Below are positions 1 through 8,604 of a stretch of DNA of 15,834 nt, in pieces; positions within the stretch are counted from its first letter, which is position 1, and every line of letters begins with the position of its first letter. The position numbers and the translations under genes were made by a program. Source of the stretch: Spirogloea muscicola (taxonomy: Eukaryota; Streptophyta; Zygnematophyceae; Spirogloeales; Spirogloeaceae); NCBI GenBank assembly GCA_009602725.1, contig WELB01000275.1, forward strand, positions 116,915-132,748, given 5' to 3'. The notes beneath the pieces were generated by a model that saw nothing but the letters and a program-made list of their open reading frames with translations, did not search any database and was not told where the DNA came from.

Positions 1-1569
1 GTGTCGGGCGCCGTCGTCGACGCCCTCGGCACCGGCTTCTGGGCGCTGGCCTCGCTGGCCGCCTGGGCCGCCGGCGCCGGTGCCGGCGCCCGCCTTGGTG
101 ACCTGGGCTCTTCGCCGCATGCCGGCATTGGCGGCGACGACCGCGCGCTGCCGCTCTCGGAGGCTGCGCTCTTCCTGCGACGCCTGGAGGCCGCCTACGG
201 CCCCGTGCACCCGGACTTTGTCGACGCGGGCTTCATGGACGCCGTGCGGCGCGCCGGCGCCGCCTTCCGCTTCCTCTTCGTGTACCTGCACTCGCCCGAC
301 CACGCCGCCACGCCGGCCTTCTGCGCCGGCACACTCGCGGCGCCGGCCGTCGCCGACTTCCTGCGCGCCAACTTCGTCTGCTGGGGCGCCGACGTCCGCA
401 GCCCCGAGGGCTTCCAGATGAGCAACTCGCTCAAGGCGTCCACCTTCCCGTACTGCGCTGTCGTCACCGGCTCCACCAACCAGCGCGTTGCGCTGCTGCA
501 GCAGGTGCAATCGGCGGACTCTCGCAAGCGGCGCATCCACCATGATGACCACTGGCCTCCATTCGGCGCACTCATGGCGGCTGACGCGTGCTCATGCCTT
601 TGAACGCTCGCTGTCGGCGCAGATCGAAGGCCCTGTGGGCCCTGGCGAGCTCCTGGCAGTGCTGCGGCGCGTCCTGGAGGAGCACGGCGCCATGCTGGTC
701 GCGGCACGCAGTGAGGAGGAGGATCGAGCTCTCAGCCGTCGTCTCCGGGAGGAGCAAGATGCTGCCTACCGTGCTGCGCTCCAGGCTGACCAGGTCGGCT
801 CGTGCTACAGACCCCAGGTCTGCCGCGTGATTGCTCGTTGGCAGCTTCATCTGTCCGTCCGCAGTTGCTGAGTCTAAGTCCATGATGCGTTGGCGGACCG
901 CTCGCGAGCAGGAGCGTGAGCGGCGGCAGGAGGAGGAGCTGAGCAGGCAGCGGCTGGCGGAGGAGGAGCTCATGCAGAGGAAGCGCGTGGAGGAAGAGGC
1001 AGCGCGCGCAGCTTCCGCGGCTGCAGCCGAGCGGCAGGCCCTGCTAGAGCAGCGGCGGCGCATGAAGGCGGCTGCTGTGGGCGAGGAGCCTGACAAGGGG
1101 CCCGACGTCACTCAGGCAAGTGCACGGCCCATCTTGCCTTTCTGAGCGACGACAGAAGTCGTTAGCCAGCCGGTTGCCTACTTGCCTTGTAACTTACCCT
1201 GCCATGCACTGCATGCCTCATCGTCATAATATTGACTTGAAACTTGGCTGCAGATCTTGAGTCAGGCGGTCAGAGTATTGATTGTCCATATCTCATCGGC
1301 TGCTACCCATGGTGCAGGTAGTTGTGCGTTTACCCACTGGCGAGCGTCTAAGCCGCCGGTTCTGGAGTAATGCAACCTTGCAGAGTGTATACGACTATGT
1401 CGACTCAGTGGGCCAGGTGGCCGTGGTGCACTACACATTGTCCACCCCATTCCCCAAGAAAATATTTGGTCCTGATACGCTAGGCACTACACTTAGGGAC
1501 GCTGGTCTCCACCCGCAAGCTTTGCTGCACGTCCGAGAGGATGACAACGCTGCCCTAGTAGGGCAATAG
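1..1569 (+). CDS. UAS-UBX domain protein (PUX10/UBXD8/FAF2-like CDC48 adaptor), 5' partial
   Basis: Four exons by my model: 1-504, 623-793, 909-1115 (or from 912) and 1318-1569, about 377 aa, open at the window's left edge. Residues about 5-30 are hydrophobic and Ala/Gly-rich, the likely remnant of the membrane or lipid-droplet hairpin of this family. The UAS thioredoxin-like domain follows, with FVYLHSPDH and MSNSLKASTFPYCAVV, continuing across intron 1 as LLQQ-IEGP. Then come REEQDAAYRAAL, a Glu/Arg-rich coiled coil (exon 3), and a C-terminal UBX domain from VVVRLPTGER to DAGLHPQALLHV. In this family the UBX domain binds the N domain of CDC48/p97 and the protein delivers ER or lipid-droplet substrates for extraction; that role is taken from the family. 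Oddities: intron 3 (1116-1317) is GC-AG, and the CDC48-contact loop reads FPK rather than FPR. Intron 2 has several in-phase acceptors, so the start of exon 3 is uncertain by a few residues. The family call is very likely. Confidence 0.88.
1116..1317 (+). other. GC-AG intron in the UBX gene
   Basis: The donor reads CAG|GCAAGT and the acceptor TGCAG|GTAGTT. Splicing here joins ...GPDVTQ to VVVRLPTGER in phase 0, the expected junction at the start of a UBX domain. The nearest GT, five bases downstream at 1121, would shift the frame. A GT at 1107 would splice in frame but delete VTQ, which is conserved in plant relatives as I know them. Confidence 0.75.
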
Positions 1570-1816
1570 ATGTGGTTCTGGCAGTGTCTCTTTTGGGCTT
1601 GTACCAATATGGAGAGCTTCCATTTATCCAAAATTGACCACGATCTCTGCGGTCATGTTGAATGAAGCCTTATGTTGAAACTTGCTGCACCAAGCCGACG
1701 ACAAGACAAGACCCATGCAGTCACTTTGGATCAATCTCTATGGCAATGCTAGCTGCAACAAGACGACAAAACGTAGACCCATGAGAAAGCTACTCATCTT
1801 ATAGCCATCTGCAGAA

Positions 1817-2358
1817 CACACAAAGAGCATGACATCTAAGGATGTTCGCCTGGCAGATGTTGGGTGCAATCACTTCTTGAGTTCCATGAGGACTGGTCAC
1901 TGATATTTGGACACTCTACTTTATTGAATGTAGAAATAGAAAGTGGTCAAATAAGTAAGTATTGAGCAGTGCTCTATGCCAACCCAAAAGAGGGTGTGCA
2001 CGGCTGCAGCCTGCATGCAAATCCACGAGCTACCACATTGAGGTTGTTGCAGCCAGCTACTGGTCATGCTAAGTTAGCTTAGGCTCTTGACACAGAGAGC
2101 ATGACATAAATGTTCGCCTGGCAGATGTTGGGTGCAATCACTTCTTCGATTCCATGAGGACTGGTCACTGGCATTTGAACACTCTACTTTATTGAATGTT
2201 AAAATGAAAAGAGTGTTCAAATTAGTAAGTCTTGGGCAGTGCTTTATGCCAACCCAAAAGAGGGTGTGCACGAATGCAGCCTGCATGCAAATTCACGAGC
2301 TACCACATTGAGGTTGTAGCAGCCAGCTACTGGTCATGCTAAGTAAGCTTAGGCTCCT
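1817..2358. repeat. about 270-bp direct tandem duplication, two units
   Basis: Unit 1 is about 1817-2089 and unit 2 about 2090-2358. Both begin with ACA..AGAGCATGACAT, run through TTCGCCTGGCAGATGTTGGG (1845 and 2113) and CAACCCAAAAGAGGGTGTGC, and end with GCTAAGT.AGCTTAGGCTC. Differences are scattered substitutions and a few 1-4 base indels, with long identical stretches. Each unit carries TTTATT on the plus strand (1920-1925 and 2188-2193), which is AATAAA on the minus strand. It lies just past the stop of the minus-strand gene, so at least the nearer unit is likely 3' UTR or terminator sequence. Confidence 0.9.
2188..2193 (-). promoter_or_regulatory. candidate polyadenylation signal AATAAA
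   Basis: AATAAA on the minus strand, about 180 nt after the TAA of the LTI65-like gene at 2370-2372. A second copy sits at 1920-1925 in the other repeat unit. The motif fits plant-type polyadenylation. Chlorophyte algae more often use TGTAA, which I did not find here, so the call is tentative. Confidence 0.35.
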
Positions 2359-2369
2359 GCAATCCTTAC

Positions 2370-5300
2370 TTATACATTAGAATGCCCCCGCACTTCGTCA
2401 ACCGTACGCTCATCCCCGCTCAACTCATACTCTTTCAGCAACTTTCCTCCAGGCCTTGACACACCTGCAACTATGAAACATCATGTAGACATTGTATTAG
2501 AACTTCCATTGTCTTGCTGCATGTGGAGACGATCACAGTACATTCATTGTACAAACATTAACGTTTGTACAACTTAACCATCAGGCAGGTAAGCACGACC
2601 CTTGCTCATGAATCCTCCAAAAGCTCTAAGATTTGTAGATGTGGGCATTTGAGTATTAGACTTACCTTGCTGCGACTGATCAATCGTGCTATCCAGCCCA
2701 GAGAGAGCTCCAGCCGCTGTACGCTCGTACTGGTACTCAGTAGAAGCTGCAGTCTGAGTTGCTGGTACACTTGGTGACGTCAAGTGGGTCTCGACAGAAA
2801 GAGGTAAGGTCTCCGAACTACCCTGCAAGGATGCTTCAACTGCACTGTCATCTGCCGATACAGCTTGTGGAATGGCTGCCGGCTCTGCATCGCCCTTTGC
2901 CTTGTACACATACGACAGTGTCTCCACAACCCCTGTCACAGCCCCAACCGCAAGGCCCAAGCCACCACCTGCCGTCTTGGCCAGCGCGCCCAGCAGCGAG
3001 GGTCCCTCGCCGCCCTGTTGCCCAGTCGAGCTCGTTACACCTGGCTGCTCGCCAGACTCCAAGGCCAAGTCCTCGACACTCTCCTCCGGCACTGGGACCA
3101 CCTGCGACTTCTCGGTGCCCAAATCCATCTCCTGCTCAGGCACAGCCGAATATCCCATCTTGGGTGCCTGGACAATGACGGTGCCGACATCTACCTGGTC
3201 TTTCAGCGGCTCCAGCGGTACCTTCTCAAGCTTCCTCTCCAGGTCGTCGCTGTAGAATTGACTTGCAAGTGGCCGAGTCTCTGGGGTATCAACATTCACA
3301 GCTGGCCTGCTCAGATTGTCCCCACCTATGTGCCTTTCCTCCTCGGTCAGGCTCTTGCTGATCACACCCTCCTCAGTATCCCGCATTGTGCCCAGGTTGG
3401 CAAAGCTGTAGCCACCCGTCTCAAATCCAACTGTGTTGTTGCTACGTGTCACATCAGGCTGCATCAGGGTGCTTGTAGTCACATCACCTGTTGATCACAG
3501 CAACAATATGTCAAGCAGCATTGAGGAGTTGCTCATCAAGCATGGACTATAGAAACTGACATTCCAACCTCCAGTGCTTAACCCTATGTTGGCCACTCAC
3601 CCGTTACATCAGCGGCTCTTATCTCATTCTGCTGCACAGTCTCTTCATCTGGCGTGGTTGACGCCACTTTGGGGCTCCTCTGAGTGGCCTGCGAAATCTT
3701 GCTGGCAGCTGCCGTCACAGCTCCACCGACCATCCCGAACCCAGTGCCAGCAGCCCGGGCAACTGAGCCCAGGATTGATGACCGTGGCTGAGTCTGCTCA
3801 GTAGTTCCTACACCGGTGGAGGTATCCTCTTGGTAGTCAGCAGTTGGCACCTGACTGTCCTCACCCTGTGCCAAAGCTTCACTATCAGGTGGTCCGCCCA
3901 CAACGTTGCCAACGTCCACAGTATCGTCCAGCGGCTCCTTGGCACCCTGCTGCAGCTTCGCATCCAGTATCTCGGGAAGCGTCCGGTCGGTGGCAAAGCG
4001 CCTGCCAGCGTCCAATGCCGTCAGGCCTGACGCACTCTCCCGGTCAACCGGCGCGTATGCGGTTGGCACCTCGTCCTTGCGCCCCACGCCCAGACCTCCG
4101 TACGAGGTGTCCACCGTCTGCGTAGCCATGTCTGGTCCTCCTGCTTGGTCCTCAACCTCGAGAGGCAATGCCGTGTCTACACCTGGAGGGGCAAACAAGC
4201 GCTCATCCAGTCGGTCTGTGTCTGAACTTTGATCTGGCATCTCCATCTGTCCGGGTCTCACTGTTGACATGCCTAAGCCGCGAGCAACAGTGGCTGCCAT
4301 CTCCTTGTCACTTGGTGCGAGGTACGAGTTCTGGGGTGTGATGGGGACGGGGCTATCATAGGCGGCCGCTGACAAGCCAAACGTGGAGGCAGTTGTGAAA
4401 GCGCCGCCAGCAGCTGCAGCTGAAGAGTCGTACGCGTCTGTGTTCTGACCTGTGGTCTGGTATACGTCCTGGCTCAGCTTCTCACTGCCGAATCCAGAGT
4501 CCATGACAGCGCTGCCAGCAACATCGCGAGGCGGCATGTCCACAACTCTGGCATCTACTGGCCCTGCGCTCTCGTCCAGCGAAGTAGAGTTGCTCGATTT
4601 GGCGACCAGCGGAGTTGTCTCCATGCTGTCCTGCGCAAAAAGCGAGCCACCGCCCAGGCCCCCAGCTGCAGTGGCAAAACGCTTGGACCCCTCCGATGCC
4701 AGCCGGTTGCTTGAACCAAAGCTGCCGCCCGTCAGCACGTAGGCCTTCTGAAAGTCGTCCGAATCTCCCTGATTATCAGTGGCGCCAATGCCGCCGCCTG
4801 GCGCAAACGCCCCGCCGGTGAGGTCTGCGCCGGTAGCAGAGTCATAGTCGCCTGGTGTGTATGCTGCGCCAGATGTAGTGTCATAGCCACCTGGCACAGA
4901 CTCAGCACCAGCTGCACTTTCGTAGCTGCCTGGTGCAAGTCTCGTGACTGTGGTGACATTATATACATGCGTGGTGGCCAATGGCGATGCCCCCGTCGTG
5001 GTGCCGTAGCCGCCTGGCATTGACTCTGCGCTGATTGTGCTTCCAGAGCCGCCTGGTGCAAGTGCCCCACCCGCAGCACCATAGCTGTCAGAGGCATACG
5101 TGCCGGTCATCGGAGGTGCCCCGAGTGCAGTGCCATAGCCACCTGCCGCAGACTCCGTGCCGGTTGTGCTCCCGTAACCGGCTGGTTCATATGTCGTGCT
5201 GGTTGCACCATGGCTGCCAGGTGCATACATGGTGCCCACCGGGGATGCCTCGGTTGTACTGCCATAGGCGCCTGGCTTGTATGCCCCGGTCGCCTGCGAT

Positions 5301-7056
5301 GCGCGGTACTCGCCGGATGCGAGCGCCCCATCTGTCAGGGGTGCATTGCCCTTGTTGGCTCCACCTTCAGGCTGAGTGAAGCTGCTGAACCCTGCAGATT
5401 GCACTGCAAGCTCATCAGATTACAGCTTTGGGGATGAAGTGATGGTAACCAGCATTGTCCTGGTGCCGTCACTCCTAGCACAGGCAAGATTGACAAGGTT
5501 CGAGTGGAGGCGGACCAGTATCAAAGATGGTGCCGGGAGGAGCGCCTTGAGCAGTGGTTGGGTTGGTCGCAGAGTCCTGGCGCACGTCAAAGCCCCCCTG
5601 CTGCAGCTGCACGCGATCAAATTCTCCTGTCGCCGAGTCAACGGTCGCAGGCTGCGCGTCCTTGCTGAGCGTGGTGCCAAGAGCAAGCCCTGCAGCCATC
5701 CCGCCGGCGTCAGGTAAGGTCCTGGGTTCAGAAAGGTTCTTGGCCAGCTCTGACAAGCAAGGCGCACACATGAGCCGCTGGTCAGAAGGCCAGGCTGCCA
5801 TGTTGCTCCAGGTGTCAACAACGATTACAACTTGATCTTCTCCCGTATAAGTGACAAGTCAATGTGCCTCTCAAACAACTAGGTGGACAAGATGTCGCCT
5901 TACGAGCATGCGAGGCGCAAAAAGCCATGGTCAAAGTGATGGACCATGTGGCTGGGGTGAGGCAAGCCACGAGAATGCAACACAGAGGCCTCTCGTCCAT
6001 CGCGGGGAGGTGTCATTGGGCTCACCACCAACTGAGGGGCCACTGGTGAACGCGGTACTGCTAGATGACTGGGGCACCACAGCCGACACACCATAGTTGC
6101 GAGGCGTGCCAGCCGTGGCCCGGTCCACGGCAGTCTTCTCGTCCTTGCCAGTCACGGCATCCACATCAGCTGGCGGGAAGTCAATTGGAGCATTGCCGAG
6201 GGGCACAACGGGCGTGGCAACAGAGCCCTCGCTGACCACTCCCACCAGAGGGGTCTGTTGGACATGTGCAATTTGAGCGCCACAGAAAGACTGCATCAGA
6301 TGGGCTCTGTGAGGCAAGCAATGCTGAAGGACGTGGACAACAACGAGAAGTTGTGAAAATTGCACACTGAGACCCAGAGAGTAATGACAACGGTCAAGCG
6401 CAGGGCTTTACATGCAAGCTGTAGTGACCCCAGTCTGCAAGTCGGCAAAAACCTGTGTGCCCGTCTTGGTGCTGTAGTCGTCGACACCTGGCCCTGTCTG
6501 GTGCACGCCTGCACCGGCACGGTCATCTGCCGATAGGGGCGAGCCGGAGCTTGTGTCGGCATCGCCATGGTCCTTCTTGTGCGTCAGCTTATCTAGCATT
6601 GCGGTGGCTTTGTCCTTGATCTTGTTGGCCTTGGCCTTGAGCTTCCCGACCATGCCCCCTGCCTTGGAGGGATGCTCCTCCTCCTCCTCCTCGTCGGGCG
6701 CCACATAGTCGTCATGGATACCCTTCCGCTCCATCTCCGTCGCCGGAACCTCGTCGGCCTGGTGGCCCTGAAGCAGCGACTTGACGGGGTGCTCTGCGCG
6801 GGGCCACAAGGCAGAGAACGCGCCAACAGTGAGGACGACCAACAGGCGCCGGCAGCACAGGCGCAACGACGAGACGCTCACAGAAGCAGCGGACCACCAG
6901 CAAGCGGCCGCCACCAAGCTCCCGCGGCAGGGAGGCAACGGCGGGGCGCGCACCTTGCGTGTTGCCGGCGCCGTACGTGTGCAGGCCAGCGCCCTCGGCG
7001 AGCTCGGCGGGCGACGGGCGGCCGCCCGCCAGGCGCTGCTGCTCGCTGGACCTCAT
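2370..7056 (-). CDS. LTI65/RD29-like repeat-rich hydrophilic stress protein
   Basis: Model of seven exons: 7056-6954, 6793-6429, 6254-6026, 5749-5516, 5403-3601, 3487-2666, 2464-2370; 3651 nt, about 1216 aa, no internal stop. Residues 69-110 are a Glu run followed by HPSKAGG and a Lys-rich stretch (KLKAKANKIKDKATAMLDKL). This resembles the acidic-then-basic N-terminus of plant LTI65/RD29B and LTI78/RD29A. DDYSTKTGTQ follows near residue 139, recalling the DYxTKV motif of that family. The rest is low-complexity: a PG-x-Y repeat tract (4781-5284) and a block of about 100 aa present twice (3680-3988 and 2901-3242), each with a PL-D-VDVG motif and a Gly/Ala-rich segment. There is no enzyme motif or clear membrane anchor. 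Relatives are ABA- and cold-induced protectants of unclear mechanism. Five of six introns are phase 1. Least certain are the donors at 6428 (GTCACT) and 5515 (GTCCGC) and the exon start at 6254 versus 6290. An in-frame ATG at 7248 would add 64 residues. The gene is very likely real; the family name is moderate. Confidence 0.6.
2547..2572. repeat. perfect 10-bp inverted repeat in last intron
   Basis: TTGTACAAAC, six-base spacer ATTAAC, then GTTTGTACAA. It lies within the last intron (2665-2465) of the LTI65-like gene. It could form a hairpin in the pre-mRNA. Function unknown. Confidence 0.7.
2901..3242 (-). repeat. internal protein duplication, copy 2
   Basis: Encodes KLEKVPLEPLKDQVDVG, then a Val/Glu-rich spacer, then SLLGALAKTAGGGLGLAVGA. 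It parallels copy 1 at 3680-3988 in order and spacing. The two copies lie in adjacent exons separated by a phase-1 intron, consistent with an old exon duplication. Confidence 0.6.
3680..3988 (-). repeat. internal protein duplication, copy 1
   Basis: Encodes ILDAKLQQGAKEPLDDTVDVG, a Glu/Asp/Thr-rich spacer, then SILGSVARAAGTGFGMVGGA and AASKISQAT. The final Ala/Ser/Lys segment could form an amphipathic helix, as in LEA-like proteins. Confidence 0.6.
4781..5284 (-). repeat. degenerate PG-x-Y / YGSTTGA protein repeat tract
   Basis: About ten degenerate units of 11-18 residues follow one another, for example YKPGAYGSTTEASPVG, LAPGSYESAAGAESVPGG and YTPGDYDSATGADLTGG. On the plus strand the repeat shows as recurring GCCTGGTGCA and GCCACCTGG words. 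The composition (Gly, Ser, Thr, Tyr, Pro, Ala) points to a disordered region. Confidence 0.8.
6582..6695 (-). other. LTI65/RD29-like N-terminal motif (Glu run then Lys-rich helix)
   Basis: A GAG/GAA run (seen as CTCCTCCTCCTC on the plus strand) encodes six Glu, followed by HPSKAGG and a Lys/Ala segment of about 25 residues ending in LTHKK. This order is the clearest family marker in the gene. It could be coincidental in a low-complexity protein, so a profile search is needed. Confidence 0.5.
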
Positions 7057-7368
7057 CGGGGCGACGGCGGCGCCTCCCGGCGGGCAGGCAGCGACGCCTT
7101 TCCCCGCAATTTGCGGCGCGCGCGGCGGCGGGCGGGGCGGCCGGAGGAGGCCGGCGGGTGGCTGCAGGCACAGAAGGCAAATGGCAATAAGCTTGAAAAG
7201 GCGCGGGCTGGCTATTCGCTGTGCCACTTGGCAGCTGGGGGGCCTCATTAATCAACGAATTTAAGCGGCCCGCTTCGGACATAAGGGCGCCCAGTCGCGT
7301 GCCCGGGGAAAATGTTGACTGCTGCCCCCCACTCCGGAGTCCTCGGAATGCCGCGTCACCGATGCCTC

Positions 7369-7396
7369 CACGTGGCGCTGCCCGAGGCGCCACGTG
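7369..7396. promoter_or_regulatory. inverted pair of ABRE/G-box elements
   Basis: CACGTGGCGC at 7369-7378 and its exact reverse complement GCGCCACGTG at 7387-7396, separated by 8 bases. Each holds a CACGTG G-box and the ABRE consensus ACGTGGC, one per strand. The second also centres a palindrome, GGCGCCAC-GT-GTGGCGCC (7386-7403). The pair is 313-340 bp upstream of the ATG at 7056 of the RD29-like gene, or about 120-150 bp from the alternative ATG at 7248. Plant RD29B is controlled by paired ABREs through bZIP factors; equivalence here is inference. Confidence 0.6.
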
Positions 7397-7431
7397 TGGC
7401 GCCGGAGGCTTCGCGGCGCCGCCACGCGGCG

Positions 7432-7437
7432 ACCGAC
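7432..7437 (+). promoter_or_regulatory. DRE/CRT-like core ACCGAC (tentative)
   Basis: ACCGAC at 7432-7437 and GCCGAC at 7505-7510, both upstream of the RD29-like gene, match the core bound by plant DREB/CBF factors. In sequence this GC-rich such hexamers are expected by chance, so they matter only together with the ABRE pair. Confidence 0.25.
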
Positions 7438-7547
7438 TCCGCGGCCCATGTGCACACGCGGCTCGCTGGCGGTGCCCGTCCTCTTCGCTGCAGCCACCGG
7501 CGCCGCCGACGTGCCGCCAGCGAAAGAAGAAAGTGCTCGCCCAGCGA

Positions 7548-7633
7548 GAGAGAGAGAAAAGGCGCGCGGGGCGCATGAATTGAAAGGGAGGCCAATTCAA
7601 GCCAATACATTGTTCAGGCAGAGTCGAGTGCAG
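7548..7633 (+). repeat. left arm of long inverted repeat
   Basis: Runs from GAGAGAGAAAAGGCGCGCGG through AGGCCAATTCAAGCCAATAC and TTGTTCAGGCAGAGTCGAG. Its inverted partner is 8124-8205. A diverged third copy in the same orientation begins near 9070. Confidence 0.8.
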
Positions 7634-7688
7634 ACTAAACAATGCTACATAATACGGAGACCTAATCTAAGGTACCTAAGATGACATT

Positions 7689-7929
7689 AGTACCCACGGG
7701 TGAGCACAAACAAATCTGACAAGCTAACTTGGGGAGCTGGAGCGCCGCCACGAAAGCCGGAGGCCCAGAGAGACGAAGGGCTGGCAAGGCCAGCCCAAAA
7801 CCAATTGACAATGTCTGAAGCCGAAGAAAGAGGTGCTGGAAAGGACTGCACTTCCAAACAAAACAACACACTAGGGAAGCTCAGTACCCGCGAGTGAGCA
7901 ACATCAGGTCAGAGTAGCTCGCTGCGGGG
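7689..7929 (+). repeat. short direct repeat, two copies 194 bp apart
   Basis: AGTACCCACGGGTGAGCA at 7689-7706 recurs as AGTACCCGCGAGTGAGCA at 7883-7900. Each copy is followed by a diverged G-rich stretch and then a GGCTGG/CCAGCC-type core. This suggests a partial tandem duplication inside the repeat cluster. Confidence 0.6.
7778..7796. repeat. GGGCTGGC-palindrome core (copy 1)
   Basis: GGGCTGGCAAGGCCAGCCC, a near-perfect palindrome. Related copies are at 8586-8604 (GGGCTGGCTTTGCCAGCCC), 8398-8416 (GGGGCTGGAACAACCAGCCC region) and an eroded one near 7991-8008. Confidence 0.8.
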
Positions 7930-8123
7930 AAGAAAGGGGAGGGGAAGGAGGCACTCCGCAGAAGAGATTTCGTGTATTTCCGCAGAGGAGCTAGCAAAGC
8001 CAGCCCAGCGCCGTTTGATCTCGCCAGCCGCATTCTCGTCTGGTCCACCAGGTAGGTGGGGTCGTTTCTAGTCGTGTCCTTCAGCGCCTTCTCGGCCCCT
8101 TCGGACCTTCTCCCTTCCTTATC

Positions 8124-8205
8124 CTGCACTCGATTCTGCCTGAAACAATGTATTGGCCTGAATTGGCCTTCCCTTTAATTTTATGCGCTCAGGCGCGCCT
8201 TCTCT
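8124..8205 (-). repeat. right arm of long inverted repeat
   Basis: Read on the minus strand it carries GAGAAGGCGCGCCTGAGCGC, AAGGCCAATTCAGGCCAATA and TTTCAGGCAGAATCGAGTGC, matching the arm at 7548-7633 with scattered substitutions and one- or two-base indels. About 490 bp separate the arms. Confidence 0.8.
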
Positions 8206-8307
8206 CTTTGTAAGAGCTGGCTTTTTACAGCCCTCGCCCCCTTTTGGCGGCAGGTGATGTATGTACATCCGTCCATGTGCTTGCCTCTGTACGTGGCCAC
8301 TCAGGCC

Positions 8308-8332
8308 CTCTATCTCTCTATCTCTCTCTATC
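8308..8332. repeat. CTCTAT/CT microsatellite
   Basis: A pyrimidine-rich simple repeat of TCTATCTC-type units, about 25 bp. A TACGTGGC (ABRE-like) word lies just before it at 8290-8297. Confidence 0.8.
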
Positions 8333-8585
8333 ACTGAAGAGCAAGCCCCTTTGTCGTGATTGGTAGAGTAGAAGAAAGTGCTCGCCCATTGAGAATAGGG
8401 GCTGGAACAACCAGCCCGAAAAAGAATGAACAGAGTACGAGAAGGGGGCCAGGGGAAGCGCTAAGTAACAGAAACAAAGCTGCTACGAGACACTCAGTAA
8501 CCCCTGCTAAGCAGCCGCAGATCAAAGTAGAGGAGTCCTTCCTCGGCATCTCATTCTTCGGCTTTGGACATTGTCCATTCATTTT

Positions 8586-8604
8586 GGGCTGGCTTTGCCA
8601 GCCC
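8586..8604. repeat. GGGCTGGC-palindrome core (inverted copy)
   Basis: Flanked on the minus strand by AAAATGAATGGACAATGTCC and AAAGCCGAAGAATGAGATGC, which parallels the flank of copy 1 (CAATTGACAATGTCTGAAGC). The palindrome is therefore part of a longer mobile or duplicated unit and not an isolated hairpin. Confidence 0.75.

Larger units (their letters stand above)
1570..2369. other. intergenic space between convergent genes
   Basis: Contains the 3' ends of the UBX gene (plus) and the LTI65-like gene (minus). Apart from the 270-bp tandem duplication there is a weaker repeat of about 40 bp at 1683-1722 and 1746-1790, sharing TGC-rich sequence and AGACCCATG. I see no credible coding exon; the open frame at 2074-2286 on the minus strand lies inside the duplicated unit. 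Confidence 0.6.

Noticed and set aside
195-707. Minus-strand open frame opposite the UAS domain
   Set aside because: Shadow frame in GC-rich coding sequence; the plus strand has clear family motifs.
2574-2665. Open frame continuing past the donor at 2665 to a stop at 2574 as the C-terminus of the LTI65-like protein
   Set aside because: CAAG|GTAAGT is a consensus donor. A good acceptor at 2466-2465 gives a phase-matched 30-residue exon with a charged, plausible C-terminus. The read-through tail looks like intron translation.
7057-7248. 64-residue N-terminal extension of the LTI65-like protein from ATG 7248
   Set aside because: Arg/Pro/Ala-rich translation of a GC-island leader, and RD29-like proteins start close to their acidic motif. 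A plastid leader cannot be excluded.
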